Shown: piece by piece, positions 10,896-20,847 of the stretch
Layout of the letters: each line of letters opens with the position of its first letter
Numbering within the stretch: position 1 is the stretch's first letter
Assembly: GCA_025201365.1 (NCBI GenBank)
Contig: JAIXMF010000006.1
Location: forward strand, 496,001-560,000
From: Syncephalis plumigaleata
Lineage: Eukaryota > Zoopagomycota > Zoopagomycetes > Zoopagales > Piptocephalidaceae
Reading direction: 5' to 3'
Length of the DNA: 64,000 bases
Made by a program: the position numbers and the translations under genes
Notes under the pieces: model-generated
Told to the model about the DNA's origin: nothing
Database searches by the model: none
Seen by the model: only the letters and a program-made list of their open reading frames with translations

Positions 10896-13800
10896 CCTTC
10901 CCCCTTATAGAACGAGTCGACCTCGACTCTTTATTTTCGAATCGTCGTAGGATGTCGGGGGCGTTGCGTAAGTCGTCGCGCGTTAGCCAGGTTGCTTCGT
11001 CGTAGTCCCATCCTTTCCATTTAACTAGGAATTTCTGGTTGCGGCCGGTACCTCGCGATTTCAATATTGTTTCCACCTCATACTCTTCCTCATTGTTGAC
11101 GATTATTGGATCGGGTCGACTTGGCGCGCGTCCTCGCATGTCGCTAGGTTCGGGTACGTACTTCTTTAATAGAGATATGTGAAATACGTTGTGGATACGC
11201 CAATGATCAGGTAATTTAAGTTCGTAAGAGACGGCGGAGATCTTCTTGATAACCTTAAATGGTCCATAGTAGAGTGCGTTGAACTTTCGTGTTGGTTGTT
11301 CTTTGCTGGCTGCGGTGTTGATGTTTGCTGCCGATAGCCATACCATATCATTAACCTTGAATTCTTCGAGGCGTCTACGTTGGTCAGCGTAATACTTCTG
11401 CTTTGCTTGAGCATCTGATATCGCCGTTTGTGCTTCTAACGCTAATGCACGCATTCGTCCTATGAATTCTTCGGTTGCCGCTACATCTGTTGCTCCTCGT
11501 ATGTCGAATGATCGGGCAAGTGCATCTGGACGTCTGGGGTGTCTTCCGGTGTCGCAAAAGAATGGAGTCATTCGTATTGATTCCTGTTCCGCATTATTGT
11601 AAGCAAATTCGAGTATTGACAGCCATTCATCCCAGTCATCTTGTGTAAAGTTAACGTAATGCCGTATCATCGTTTCTAGGGTGCGATTCGTGCGCTCCGT
11701 TTGACCGTCCGTTTGTGGGTGATATGCTGACGACGGGCGTAGTTGCGTACCAAGTAGTTCGAATGTTGATTTCCAAAATCTCGACATAAAGCGTGCATCA
11801 CGATCCGATATAATGCGCTCCGGTATACCGTGTAGTTTGAATATGTTGTCTATGAATAAACGGGCTAAATCACGAGCGGAAGCACTAGTCTGTGTAGCTA
11901 TGAAATGAGCGCGTTTCGTTAAACGGTCTACTACTACGAAGATAGCATCGACATTACGAGGTGTCTTTGGTAATTTCACGATCAAATCCATCGAAATCTC
12001 TTGCCAACGATGTTCAGGTACTTGTAATGGTTGTAGTAATCCTATTGGTAACTGGTTGCGAGGTTTGTTACGTTGACAGGTATCGCATGATGATATATAT
12101 CGTAATACATCCGAACGTAACGTAGGCCACCAATAATATCGCTTGATACTTGATACCGTGCGTTCCACTCCATAGTGTCCTGCTGTTGGTGCGTCGTGAT
12201 TCTCTCGAATGATGTTGACGCGTAAGTTGTCAACTTTTGGTATACACAGACGTGGAATGTCAGACCTCATTTCATATATCAATCCGTCTTCTGCTACTCG
12301 TCTAAATTGTCGTTTCCACTTGTGTGATCTTGTTGGTGTCGCTTCTTCATCCGTGATTGCTTTTAAGACTTGACTGAAGAACGTGTCGTGTATATATCCT
12401 TCCCGAATGCTCCTTAATAATCTCCCTTCCGGTACTATCGATGATATATTGGCTAGTTCAGCTTCTCCGATTGTTTGCCGTGATAACGCATCTGCTACTA
12501 CATTCTTGCGTCCAGGTTTGTAATGTATGTCAAAGTCGTAACTAGCTAACGCGTCTAAGTAGTTCGATTGCCGCTTCGGAAGGCTAGTTTGCTTACGGAG
12601 ATAGCGCAGTGGTTGATGATCTGTGTATATGTCGAATTTGATACTTCTTAACCAGATATCCCATACACGAAGAGCTTCCATAATGGCATACAGTTCCTTG
12701 TCGTATACAGGCCATTTCCGTTCAGCAGCGGTTAACGTACGTGACAGGTATGCGCACGGTCGTGCCTTCTTACCATCGGCCTGTTCGAGCACTGCACCGA
12801 TAGCAAAATCTGAAGCGTCGGTTGTAACGATGAAAGGCTTCTTTGGATCGGGTATCATTAATACTGGTGCTTCCATCATTCTCTTCTTCAGTTCCTCGAA
12901 CGCCGTTGTTGGTGCGCCTTCCATTACGAAAGGTGTATTCAACTTGGTGAGGTTAGTAAGTGGCTGTGCGATCTTGGAGTAGTTGTATATAAAGTGACGG
13001 TAATATCCCGTTAATCCTAGGAAGCTTCTCACGTCTTGTATCTTCTTAGGTATTGGCCAATTACGAATGGCGGCTAGCTTGTCGTGACACATGTGAATCC
13101 CTTCGCCGCTTACTATGTGACCGAGAAACTCCACTTGTTTCGCACCGAAGGTACATTTGCTATGTTTAGCGTATAATGCGTTATCGCGTAGTAACTGTAG
13201 TACTTGTTGTACATGTTGTCGATGCTCTTCCTCAGATTTGCTGTAGATGAGTATGTCGTCTAGGAATACGACGCAGCATTTATCTAGTAGTGGTCGTAGT
13301 ACATCGTTCATTAGTCGCATAAAGGTTGCCGGTGCGTTGGTAAGACCGAATGGTAGTACGCGAAATTCATAGTGGCCATAGCGAGTGCGAAAAGCGGTGC
13401 GTTCGACGTGTTCCTCTTTGATTCTCACTTGATGATAACCTGACCGTAGATCGATCTTACTGAATATAGTAGCACCGTGTAACTGTCTAAACAGATCGTC
13501 GATATATGGTAACGCGTACTTGTTCTTGATCGTGATGTCATTCAACATACGGTAATCGACACACATACGAGAGGATCCATCCTTCTTCTTGACGAATAGT
13601 ACTGGTGCACCGTAAGGTGAGACGCTTGGTTGTATAAAGCCTTTGTCTAATAGGTCGTCTAGTTGCTTCTTTAATTCCTCTAATTCATCTTGTGTCAATC
13701 GATAAGGTGGTCGTGAGGGAGGCGTCGATCCTGGTATAATATCAATGGCGAAATCGACTGCACGCGGTGGTGGTAATCCTGCAGGTAAGTCTTCTGGAAA

Positions 13801-14838
13801 CACATCTCCGTATTCTTCTATTAGATCGCCCATGAGTTGATCGGCTGTTTTAGATCTTAATGGTGGTGACGACGTAGTTTCGGTCACAAACAGCAGGAGT
13901 GTAGTTTCATTCTCTACGTCAAATGTCTCTCCTTCGATCGTGCGTAGTTCGATATGTTGTTTCACACTTGTTTCACTTGACATGATTGGTGTGTTGTTGT
14001 TTCTCATGCCGGTTGAGCCGAAACCTGCAGTGCCGCGTTGTGTTTCGTCGAGTTCCTCCACTTGTTGTATCACTGGTGTCTTGTGTTCTTCACATATGGC
14101 TTGGGCAAAGCGTTCACCTTTCTTGATGTGGATTTCCTCTTCACCATGATTAATTAACACGCCTTTAACTTCGCCACGGTAATCTGGGTCTATCACTCCC
14201 GCTAGTACGTCAATGGAATGTTTCACTGCTAATCCAGAACGCGGTGCGATTCTTACGTATGTTCCACTTGGTGGTCTCAACGCTAGGTTGGTGGGTATTG
14301 TCCTAGATTTACCAGGTGGTATCGCGACGTCTTCTGCTGCGTATAGATCGTATCCTGCCGCTTGATTTGAATTCCGTGAAGGTAGTATAGCGTGTGACGA
14401 TAGTAATTTCACGTCTAGCGTGGCTGGCAGAGTGTCGAGTGTGGCCAAGCCTTGACGGAAACAGCGCAACGTACCATTTTTCCAATCGATATCAGGGTCG
14501 TATTTCGTAAGCCACGGCATACCGAATATTACATCATAATGTCCTAACGTCATTACTTCAAAGTCTAGTTTTAAAATAGTATCTTTAATTTCGACTGTGA
14601 TGTTAGATGCATATCCAGCGACCGAGCGAACTGATCCGTCTCCTAACCGTACCTTAGGACCTTTGGAATCGTATGATGTATAAGAAGTGAGAGAGCGTTG
14701 CATTACGAGGGGGTCAATAAAATTATTAGTAGCGCCACAATCGATTAGCGCGCGCACCGCTACATTATTGATTGTACAAGGTATTGTAACTAGAGGGTAA
14801 GTAGAAGTGAAGGAATTAACGACAGAGTTACGATTCAA
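10864..14838 (-). CDS. pol of element B: protease, dUTPase, reverse transcriptase, RNase H, integrase, chromodomain
   Basis: The 1324-residue product has, in order: a retropepsin-like protease ([12 protein letters not shown], about 31-42); a trimeric-type dUTPase (about 142-278, nt 14005-14415) with all five motifs recognisable ([51 protein letters not shown]); reverse transcriptase ([11 protein letters not shown]); RNase H; a zinc-binding and DDE-type integrase ([27 protein letters not shown]); and a C-terminal chromodomain ([24 protein letters not shown]). The chromodomain marks it as a chromovirus. The dUTPase between protease and reverse transcriptase is unusual. Confidence 0.95.
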   Translation of the reverse strand: MNRNSVVNSFTSTYPLVTIPCTINNVAVRALIDCGATNNFIDPLVMQRSLTSYTSYDSKGPKVRLGDGSVRSVAGYASNITVEIKDTILKLDFEVMTLGHYDVIFGMPWLTKYDPDIDWKNGTLRCFRQGLATLDTLPATLDVKLLSSHAILPSRNSNQAAGYDLYAAEDVAIPPGKSRTIPTNLALRPPSGTYVRIAPRSGLAVKHSIDVLAGVIDPDYRGEVKGVLINHGEEEIHIKKGERFAQAICEEHKTPVIQQVEELDETQRGTAGFGSTGMRNNNTPIMSSETSVKQHIELRTIEGETFDVENETTLLLFVTETTSSPPLRSKTADQLMGDLIEEYGDVFPEDLPAGLPPPRAVDFAIDIIPGSTPPSRPPYRLTQDELEELKKQLDDLLDKGFIQPSVSPYGAPVLFVKKKDGSSRMCVDYRMLNDITIKNKYALPYIDDLFRQLHGATIFSKIDLRSGYHQVRIKEEHVERTAFRTRYGHYEFRVLPFGLTNAPATFMRLMNDVLRPLLDKCCVVFLDDILIYSKSEEEHRQHVQQVLQLLRDNALYAKHSKCTFGAKQVEFLGHIVSGEGIHMCHDKLAAIRNWPIPKKIQDVRSFLGLTGYYRHFIYNYSKIAQPLTNLTKLNTPFVMEGAPTTAFEELKKRMMEAPVLMIPDPKKPFIVTTDASDFAIGAVLEQADGKKARPCAYLSRTLTAAERKWPVYDKELYAIMEALRVWDIWLRSIKFDIYTDHQPLRYLRKQTSLPKRQSNYLDALASYDFDIHYKPGRKNVVADALSRQTIGEAELANISSIVPEGRLLRSIREGYIHDTFFSQVLKAITDEEATPTRSHKWKRQFRRVAEDGLIYEMRSDIPRLCIPKVDNLRVNIIRENHDAPTAGHYGVERTVSSIKRYYWWPTLRSDVLRYISSCDTCQRNKPRNQLPIGLLQPLQVPEHRWQEISMDLIVKLPKTPRNVDAIFVVVDRLTKRAHFIATQTSASARDLARLFIDNIFKLHGIPERIISDRDARFMSRFWKSTFELLGTQLRPSSAYHPQTDGQTERTNRTLETMIRHYVNFTQDDWDEWLSILEFAYNNAEQESIRMTPFFCDTGRHPRRPDALARSFDIRGATDVAATEEFIGRMRALALEAQTAISDAQAKQKYYADQRRRLEEFKVNDMVWLSAANINTAASKEQPTRKFNALYYGPFKVIKKISAVSYELKLPDHWRIHNVFHISLLKKYVPEPSDMRGRAPSRPDPIIVNNEEEYEVETILKSRGTGRNQKFLVKWKGWDYDEATWLTRDDLRNAPDILRRFENKESRSTRSIRGKVQQVDTQNRI

Positions 14839-14906
14839 TAGGGCGGTGGTAGAGAGGAGAGGGAAGTCCGGTGGAGTGCTGGTGCAGACCAGTAGATTAC
14901 CGGTGT

Positions 14907-16145
14907 CTACTGGTCGTTGGTAAAATCCTCGTTGTCGATTTCCGCAACGTTGTCGTTCGTAGCGTGTGTGTCGACTTCTACGTTGTTTAGGCGTGCACGG
15001 TGATTAGTATGTGGTTGATTAGGCCTATGGCGTATCGTTGCTTGAGGTGGGACAGCGGCACGGCGTGCGTCTCTCCGAGGCTGGCGACAGGTACGTCCAA
15101 TATGGCCGTTACGGCCACAATTGTAACATCTCGGCTGATTGGTGCATTCGAAACGACGATGCCCTTGTTGTCCGCAATTGTAACAGTCATTTGGCCCAAC
15201 GTGGAATGCGATTGCGTCTAGTTCCATTGGTTGGGGGCCTTGCTGTTGCATAACTGGTATCGGACGAGGTGGTGGGTAAACCGTTCTAGTGGGCGTATTA
15301 CTAATTGTTGGCCATACTGTTTCCAGATACATTGCTAATTCAATCGCCGATGTGACCGTTTCGGGATTTCGTATGGCGAATTCCGTCTGCCAGCGTCTCA
15401 TATAGAGGCCACTCCTAAAACGGTGAACTTTTATATCCTCCGACAAATCTGGCAGTTGCATAACCAATTGTTGAAACTCCTCGATGTATTCGGCGAGTGG
15501 TCGCCGTCCCTGACTGAGTTTGTCGAATCGTGTTAATAGCACAAATGTCTGCTCACGTGGATGGAAATGACTGCGTAATGCTGCTTGTAGTTGCTCCCAG
15601 GTCCTAATTGGAGTGTACCCGGGCCTGTTTAATTCCGCTTGTTCCGTATATAGTTGATACCACGTCGCCGCCTCGCCTCTTAATTGCCGTGTGATCGCCC
15701 ATACTTTCTGTTCTTCCGACCAGTCGGTATACATTCTAACTTCGTCTGATATCATTCGACACCACACGTTGAAAGGAATATCGCTGTTACGGCCGTGATA
15801 TTCGGGTGCCCTCGGTGATAACCATAGGTCACGGTGACCTCCCGGAAGACGATCGCGATTCATGGCGGTGACCGCTGTGGTGATAGCTGCTAGTAGTTCT
15901 TCACGGCTGATCAGTTGTTGATCGATGGGTAGGTTGTTGTACGGGTCCATGTTGCTGCTGTCTGGTTGTATTGCTTCGTCTGCTACGTCAAAGTACTCTT
16001 CTTCTGCTGATGATGTTGATGTTGGTGAGTGTGCTGTCGTTGTACTGCTTCCTGCCGCTATGTTGCTTCTTGTTGACTGTTGCTGCTGGTTCTGCTGTAA
16101 TTGGTGTAATCTGCGTTCTCGAGCTGATAAATTTCTGCTAAACAT
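14907..16145 (-). CDS. gag of element B with two CCHC knuckles
   Basis: A 412-residue gag: a Ser/Thr/Gln-rich start, a gag core (about 100-270) and two zinc knuckles near the end ([14 protein letters not shown] and [14 protein letters not shown]) that bind RNA. It lies upstream of pol on the minus strand as a separate frame. Confidence 0.92.
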   Translation of the reverse strand: MFSRNLSARERRLHQLQQNQQQQSTRSNIAAGSSTTTAHSPTSTSSAEEEYFDVADEAIQPDSSNMDPYNNLPIDQQLISREELLAAITTAVTAMNRDRLPGGHRDLWLSPRAPEYHGRNSDIPFNVWCRMISDEVRMYTDWSEEQKVWAITRQLRGEAATWYQLYTEQAELNRPGYTPIRTWEQLQAALRSHFHPREQTFVLLTRFDKLSQGRRPLAEYIEEFQQLVMQLPDLSEDIKVHRFRSGLYMRRWQTEFAIRNPETVTSAIELAMYLETVWPTISNTPTRTVYPPPRPIPVMQQQGPQPMELDAIAFHVGPNDCYNCGQQGHRRFECTNQPRCYNCGRNGHIGRTCRQPRRDARRAAVPPQATIRHRPNQPHTNHRARLNNVEVDTHATNDNVAEIDNEDFTNDQ

Positions 16146-16186
16146 CTAACGCAGACAAATGTTGCGTTGACTACCGTTGCTACCAC

Positions 16187-16419
16187 TGTAACAAGTGAAA
16201 GCTACTGCTACTTAGACAATAAGGATTAGAGTATGAATGATGCCCTTCCCGCTGTTATGGCGGAGGCTTTCTTTATTTATAATAAAATATTTGAACAAAA
16301 TTATAATGTAGTAATGATAGTAGCAACCGCAATTGGCAATAGTTAATTGCCGTGAGAGGTTATTAGCTTATACTTATTACGCTGCGATTATATACGGTTT
16401 TGTGTGTCTACTTGTTGCA
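16187..16419 (-). repeat. Upstream LTR of element B
   Basis: 233 bp, identical by eye to 10663-10895. On its inner side is the likely primer-binding site TGGTAGCAACGG; on its outer side is CCTTA. Confidence 0.95.
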
Positions 16420-16424
16420 CCTTA

Positions 16425-17606
16425 CGTACCTACGCGTATTTTCGCAACCAACCAGTAGAGGTAATCATCGACACCGGCGCAGCGTGCTCTATGATCGGTG
16501 GTGCCTTCGCTGACAAATACAACATTGTCGAAGACGCGCCAGCACTGTTCGCTATGACCGGCATTCATGGTAGCATCAAACGTCCACGCGGTATGGTGCA
16601 CGCACTACCCATACGGATCGCGAGTTTGGACACTACCGTGGACGCTCATATCGTAGACGACGGGCCCTATTCTTTCATACTGGGCGTCGAATGGTTAACA
16701 GCGTACGCGGCAGAAATTGTATTGGCCAAGAACCATCTGTACTTACACTATTACGGCAAGAAGTATACAGCGCTTGTGTGGTCAACTAACCAGGAAGCGA
16801 ATATCGCGCGTCAACAACTACACCTGGAATGTGAGGACGGTATGGCCGAGGAGAAGAAGGAGCCCCAAGCTATCGAAGCGTTCCATACGGTCAAGAGTTA
16901 CGACGAAGTAATCATTCCAGCTGGATCATACATCATGTGGAAACCAAAGGAGCGTACACAGATGGAGGGACACGTCATACTCGAACCAGAACACGAACGC
17001 TTGATCGAATACGGTGTCGCAGCGATCCCTGGTTATGGTCCTGCCAGCTCAGCAGCCGTGTGTCTTATCAACACCAAGAAGCAACCGCTGGTCTTACCTA
17101 CAGGACTCGAGCTTGCGAAACTCAGTCAATCGACGCACAAGGTACTCCCCATCAAAACGTGGACCGACTTGACGCAGGTATCGTTAGAATGCAAGGAGTC
17201 GTTTACTACAGACACCGGGAAGGTACCGCCAATTACCAAGGTTAAACGAGAGGAATTGGACGTTATCGTCAACAAGCGAACACACCCTTCTACTAAGGAG
17301 CCGGAATGGAGCGTTGGACATATGGTATGGTTACGTAAAGAACGGCCGGATCCCAACGTACCCAAGAAGTTCCAAGCCCATTGGGATGGACCCTGGACGA
17401 TCGTGAATGTTCTCGGTAACGGCGCCTATAAAATTAAACGAAAAGACGACGGGAAACATAGATATGTCCGGGCGAACAAAGAGAGACTTGTACGGGCGTA
17501 CCTCAAGGACGCTGAGCGAGTTGGAGGACCAGCTCGATCCTCAGGAGGGGGCTCTGTGACGCCTCTCACCCATTTCATCGAAGATCATGATGATACTACT
17601 AGCTAG
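16425..17606 (+). CDS. Protease-like and integrase-tail-like region of element A
   Basis: The first part has an aspartic-protease motif (VIIDTGAACSMIGG) and a following EWLTAY segment typical of retropepsins. The middle (about 17000-17250) has no recognised domain. The last part (GHMVWLRKE, FQAHWDGPWTIVNVLGNGAYKI) resembles the C-terminal SH3-like domain that follows the catalytic core in Ty3/gypsy integrases. No reverse transcriptase lies between them, so this element would depend on enzymes from others. The frame runs a short way into the right LTR. Confidence 0.75.
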   Translation, partial: RTYAYFRNQPVEVIIDTGAACSMIGGAFADKYNIVEDAPALFAMTGIHGSIKRPRGMVHALPIRIASLDTTVDAHIVDDGPYSFILGVEWLTAYAAEIVLAKNHLYLHYYGKKYTALVWSTNQEANIARQQLHLECEDGMAEEKKEPQAIEAFHTVKSYDEVIIPAGSYIMWKPKERTQMEGHVILEPEHERLIEYGVAAIPGYGPASSAAVCLINTKKQPLVLPTGLELAKLSQSTHKVLPIKTWTDLTQVSLECKESFTTDTGKVPPITKVKREELDVIVNKRTHPSTKEPEWSVGHMVWLRKERPDPNVPKKFQAHWDGPWTIVNVLGNGAYKIKRKDDGKHRYVRANKERLVRAYLKDAERVGGPARSSGGGSVTPLTHFIEDHDDTTS

Positions 17607-18087
17607 TATCATCATCGGCATCACCAGTCACATTATTATTATCTCTATCATTAACTTCAGTATTCTCATTATCAACACTATCATTAACACTACTAACGTT
17701 GCCATATTTATCTTACTCAACATCACCTCCCTCCTACCGATTAAGCGCTTCTTACTCGAGGAGAAGTCTCTTTTAATACAGAGAACGTAGCAGAGCTACG
17801 TTCATGGAGCGGTGTATGTTGCGTATATAAACTAACGACGTTACACATATCAATAAACATTAATTGACCTTTTCCTTGACACTTCTGACTATTCGTAACT
17901 TGCTTTATTGTTTGAGTTCGTGTAGTTTGTGTCATAAGGTTCTCTCGCACGATCTCGTTCTACGTAAGACCTCACTCGTCGCTTTGTCCCTTATTTCTAT
18001 TCTACTTGCGTGAGCGTCTTATACTAATAAGACCTCACCTATCGCTTTATACCTCCCTTTCCACCCTCCTAGTGTGAACGTCTTACA
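17555..18087 (+). repeat. Right LTR of element A
   Basis: 533 bp, identical by eye to 7948-8480, followed by the CATTG duplication at 18088-18092. Confidence 0.95.
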
Positions 18088-18265
18088 CATTGTATTAATA
18101 AAGGAAAGTTACTATACGTTTATTCTGCTGCTGTATAGATAGGCCTTTAAGGCCATTGTTGCTCATGGTTCCACAACAGTACATCATTGTCATGAATTGG
18201 TATCAGTATAGCCACCAAAGGACACAACCGAGAAGCAAGCATGTTTTCATTTTTCTTGTCATTTG

Positions 18266-18313
18266 CAGCATTCCATAGCATTCATAGCATTCCATAGCAT
18301 TCATTCATTTGCA
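18266..18313. repeat. Short tandem repeat upstream of the membrane protein gene
   Basis: Several copies of a GCATTCCATA/GCATTCATA unit directly before the leader of the gene that starts at 18334. Confidence 0.6.
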
Positions 18314-18333
18314 TTATTAGCAACTTATTCAAT

Positions 18334-19866
18334 ATGTTAGCCATTGATACTCGACCAAAAGAACCAAAGCGACTTATCGTCGTGCGCATTATAATGATCA
18401 TACTGGTCATAGGTGGTGTTCTAGCATTCGCTATACATCAAGTTATCAAAGCCGCTTTTCCAGTATATATATATCAATCTAGTGAAGAAATAGGAGAGAT
18501 ACCAGTACCTACATTTTTAATATATAGCCTTCATGGGGTATTATCTGATGTTTCCATAGAAATTTTACGAGAGTGGTATAAAGAGCCCACTACTCGAGCG
18601 TTAGACTTCAGTGTTACCTCAGCGCTAAAGCGGCTCAGATGGGGTACAGATGCAATATATGGCTTGGAGTCCAATTTACAAATGATCACGTTTCTTGACC
18701 AAGGTTTACCGCTTTGGAGTTTCCAACCGCCGCCTGACTGGAAATATACGCCATCAGGAATGTTAAAAAATCCCAGCTTAAACGATACTCAAAAAGCTTT
18801 TAGTAGCTTATTCATAAAAATAACTCCTAATGGCAACGCAACTTTTTTAAATGGGAAAGTTGCAGTATCGCCGCCAATACAAATAGTGCTTTTAGAGAAC
18901 CCAGCCGCTTTGGATCCAGTAAAAAGAGGCAACAATTTAATTAATGTAAAAAATATTGGATTAAATACGCAAATAAATGCATTCGTAGGAACGAAGCAGG
19001 ATGCTTATTTTCGATATTCCAAACGTATTTCAGGGGATACAACGTCAACCAAATATGATATACAAACCATTACAACAAATAGCGATGTTAAGTCAGTATT
19101 TGTGGAACTTAAACCGCAAAATACACCCACAAGTAATGAGAGTATGTACGTTTACGAAATGTTTACGCAAAAACCTAGCTTTACATGGTTTGATTGCTTT
19201 GGTACAGTGGGTGGTGCCTTGACGCTTTCGCTGTATATATTTGCATTCTTGTTTGGCCAACGACGTCTTCGGCCATGGGGTATTGTTCAACGCTTTATAT
19301 TTCGAAATAGAATACTGGGCAAATTTCCATCGTCTGTTGTCGAGATAGGTTCAATGCATGCGCCTAGGGAGAGATCGGCAACCGGCCATGACTCGGCACT
19401 TGGTCGTATGGACTCGGTGGCATATTTTAGACATTGGCAGGCTCAGCAACCAAATCAAGCTCGTGGCAACGACAACAATAATAATGCTGACGATACGCAA
19501 CAGCATACTAATCAAAGCAACGTGGCACCATCTGTATCAGTGCTATCGAGGGATGTCGAACCAGCACCATACCCGTACAATTCTATGGCACAGGAGCATA
19601 TGGATCTAAGGATATTGATCAATTCAATGATAGAGGCAAAAATGGGCGATCTAAGTAAGAAAAGCTCTGGTGACATGCCGCCTGAATATCCTAGTGGAGG
19701 CAGTTCCAGTAGCAATGACATTGCTAATCGACGTTTCGCCGAACTAGAAGCATTCCGGCAACGTGTGGAAACATTCTACTTGGCCGACGATTTATTCGTG
19801 AAGCGTGATGAACCCGACAAAAATAAGCGATCTACACTGCAAACAATATCCGAACTCAATTGGTAG
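18334..19866 (+). CDS. Two-pass membrane protein, fungal family of unknown function
   Basis: Single-exon, 510 residues. An N-terminal membrane segment lies at about 17-42 (VVRIIMIILVIGGVLAFAI), followed by a large non-cytosolic-type domain (about 45-285) with potential N-glycosylation sites (NDT, NAT, NES). A second membrane segment (about 289-308) sits in the motif FDCFGTVGGALTLSLYIFAFLFG, followed by RRLRPWGIVQRF. The long C-terminal tail is Asn/Gln/Ser-rich and ends in a charged, possibly coiled-coil stretch. The GTVGG...FG..R.RPWG pattern is reminiscent of uncharacterised proteins of early-diverging fungi; this is recollection, not a search. No function can be assigned. LTR element A ends about 245 bp upstream, so its promoter may be affected. 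Confidence 0.8.
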   Translation: MLAIDTRPKEPKRLIVVRIIMIILVIGGVLAFAIHQVIKAAFPVYIYQSSEEIGEIPVPTFLIYSLHGVLSDVSIEILREWYKEPTTRALDFSVTSALKRLRWGTDAIYGLESNLQMITFLDQGLPLWSFQPPPDWKYTPSGMLKNPSLNDTQKAFSSLFIKITPNGNATFLNGKVAVSPPIQIVLLENPAALDPVKRGNNLINVKNIGLNTQINAFVGTKQDAYFRYSKRISGDTTSTKYDIQTITTNSDVKSVFVELKPQNTPTSNESMYVYEMFTQKPSFTWFDCFGTVGGALTLSLYIFAFLFGQRRLRPWGIVQRFIFRNRILGKFPSSVVEIGSMHAPRERSATGHDSALGRMDSVAYFRHWQAQQPNQARGNDNNNNADDTQQHTNQSNVAPSVSVLSRDVEPAPYPYNSMAQEHMDLRILINSMIEAKMGDLSKKSSGDMPPEYPSGGSSSSNDIANRRFAELEAFRQRVETFYLADDLFVKRDEPDKNKRSTLQTISELNW

Positions 19867-20273
19867 TCGCTTCTAGCAATTTGTAAATATTACATGTATA
19901 TGGCATATCCGCGTGCATCTTAATAAACTATGACTTATTGTAACAATGAGCAGTTTCAAGCGTGCATCACGACAATAAATTGACATATGCTGAAACAGGG
20001 GTGCTGCCATGCAGTGTAACCGTGTGGCTCTATTACTTCGTGACTTGGACTTGCTATTTAAACGCATGTTTGCTGTGCATACCAGTATTGTCGTTATTAT
20101 ACTTTTTCAACTACTCACCTTGCCACATACTTTGGTTCTCTACCTATCTACCTATCTCTCTGTTATTCTGTATCTTTGTTTAGCCGGTCTAAACTCACCG
20201 TATTACTCAATTCTATTCAGTACTATATCACCTACTCACCTACTCACCTACTCGATTAACTAGTTCAATCAAC
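19867..20273. other. Intergenic region before the CAP-like gene
   Basis: No supported gene. AATAAA-like signals follow the membrane-protein stop (about 19921). A (CACCTACT)3-type tandem repeat at about 20229-20253 lies in the leader of the next gene. Confidence 0.5.
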
Positions 20274-20735
20274 ATGCGCTTCTTCTCAACTGTCGTCACT
20301 TGTCTATTGTCCATCTCTGCTGTATGGTCGCTACCAGTGCCAAGCGAATATGGAAGTAACGAAGTAGAAGATTTATTTAGCGATATTAATAATATTCGTT
20401 CCCAATCTGGGGCTCAACCTTTGCGCCAAATACCGTGCCTTAATTCAGTCGCACAAGACGTTAACCAAATATCTATTAGTCTACCCATGCTTCAAAGACA
20501 CACTAAACTTGGTCTTCAGGGATACAATATTCCTTATGGTGTATGTGGCTCAGAAGTGCCACAAGCTGCGCATAGTATTGGATGGGTAGCTCCTGGAAAT
20601 ATAAGCACCTTGTCAACCTATTTAAGAAATAACGGCCTTTTGGTCAATGAAAGTGTTCTACAGTCGCAGTATATTGGCATTGATAAAAGTCTTCCTGGCG
20701 ATGGAGAAACATACTGGACAATTATACTTGCTTAA
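20274..20735 (+). CDS. Small secreted CAP/SCP-like protein
   Basis: 153 residues with a clear signal peptide (MRFFSTVVTCLLSISAVWS, cleavage near residue 19-23). The rest resembles a short CAP (SCP/PR-1) domain: DLFSDINNIRSQSGAQPLRQIPCLNSVAQDV matches the helical start (L..iN..R...G...L...p.L...A), and the end (GIDKSLPGDGETYWTIIL) matches the final strand region (G.....g.yW.....). The usual active-site-like His/Glu pattern is not evident. Such proteins are secreted and often bind sterols or act at the wall or host surface. The assignment is by pattern only. Confidence 0.65.
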   Translation: MRFFSTVVTCLLSISAVWSLPVPSEYGSNEVEDLFSDINNIRSQSGAQPLRQIPCLNSVAQDVNQISISLPMLQRHTKLGLQGYNIPYGVCGSEVPQAAHSIGWVAPGNISTLSTYLRNNGLLVNESVLQSQYIGIDKSLPGDGETYWTIILA

Positions 20736-20847
20736 TCTTAATAAACGTAATTAATTCCCGAGTATATAAATTTGTAGTTTAAACAACAAATTATTTATTG
20801 ACATCAGAATGATAGAATATTGAGGAATAATCGATAATAGATGCTTA

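Larger units (their letters stand above)
10663..16419 (-). mobile_element. LTR element B, Ty3/gypsy chromovirus with dUTPase, nested in A
   Basis: LTRs of 233 bp (10663-10895 and 16187-16419) look identical by eye, with inverted tips TGTAACAAGT/ACTTGTTGCA. A perfect CCTTA duplication flanks the element (10658-10662, 16420-16424). Read on the minus strand it has a primer-binding site next to the upstream LTR (TGGTAGCAACGG, about 16175-16186), gag, pol and a polypurine tract (about 10896-10907). It looks whole and very young. It inserted into the coding region of element A in opposite orientation. Confidence 0.95.
7948..18087 (+). mobile_element. LTR element A, Ty3/gypsy-like, non-autonomous, with element B nested inside
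   Basis: The element has 533-bp LTRs at 7948-8480 and 17555-18087 that look identical by eye, flanked by a perfect 5-bp duplication CATTG (7943-7947, 18088-18092). Visible parts are a leader, a gag region (8722 to about 10662), and after nested element B a region with a protease-like and an integrase-tail-like part (about 16425-17606). No reverse transcriptase region is seen anywhere. Without B the element is about 4.4 kb. A purine-rich tract precedes the right LTR. Identical LTRs mean a very recent insertion, and B must be younger still. Confidence 0.93.
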
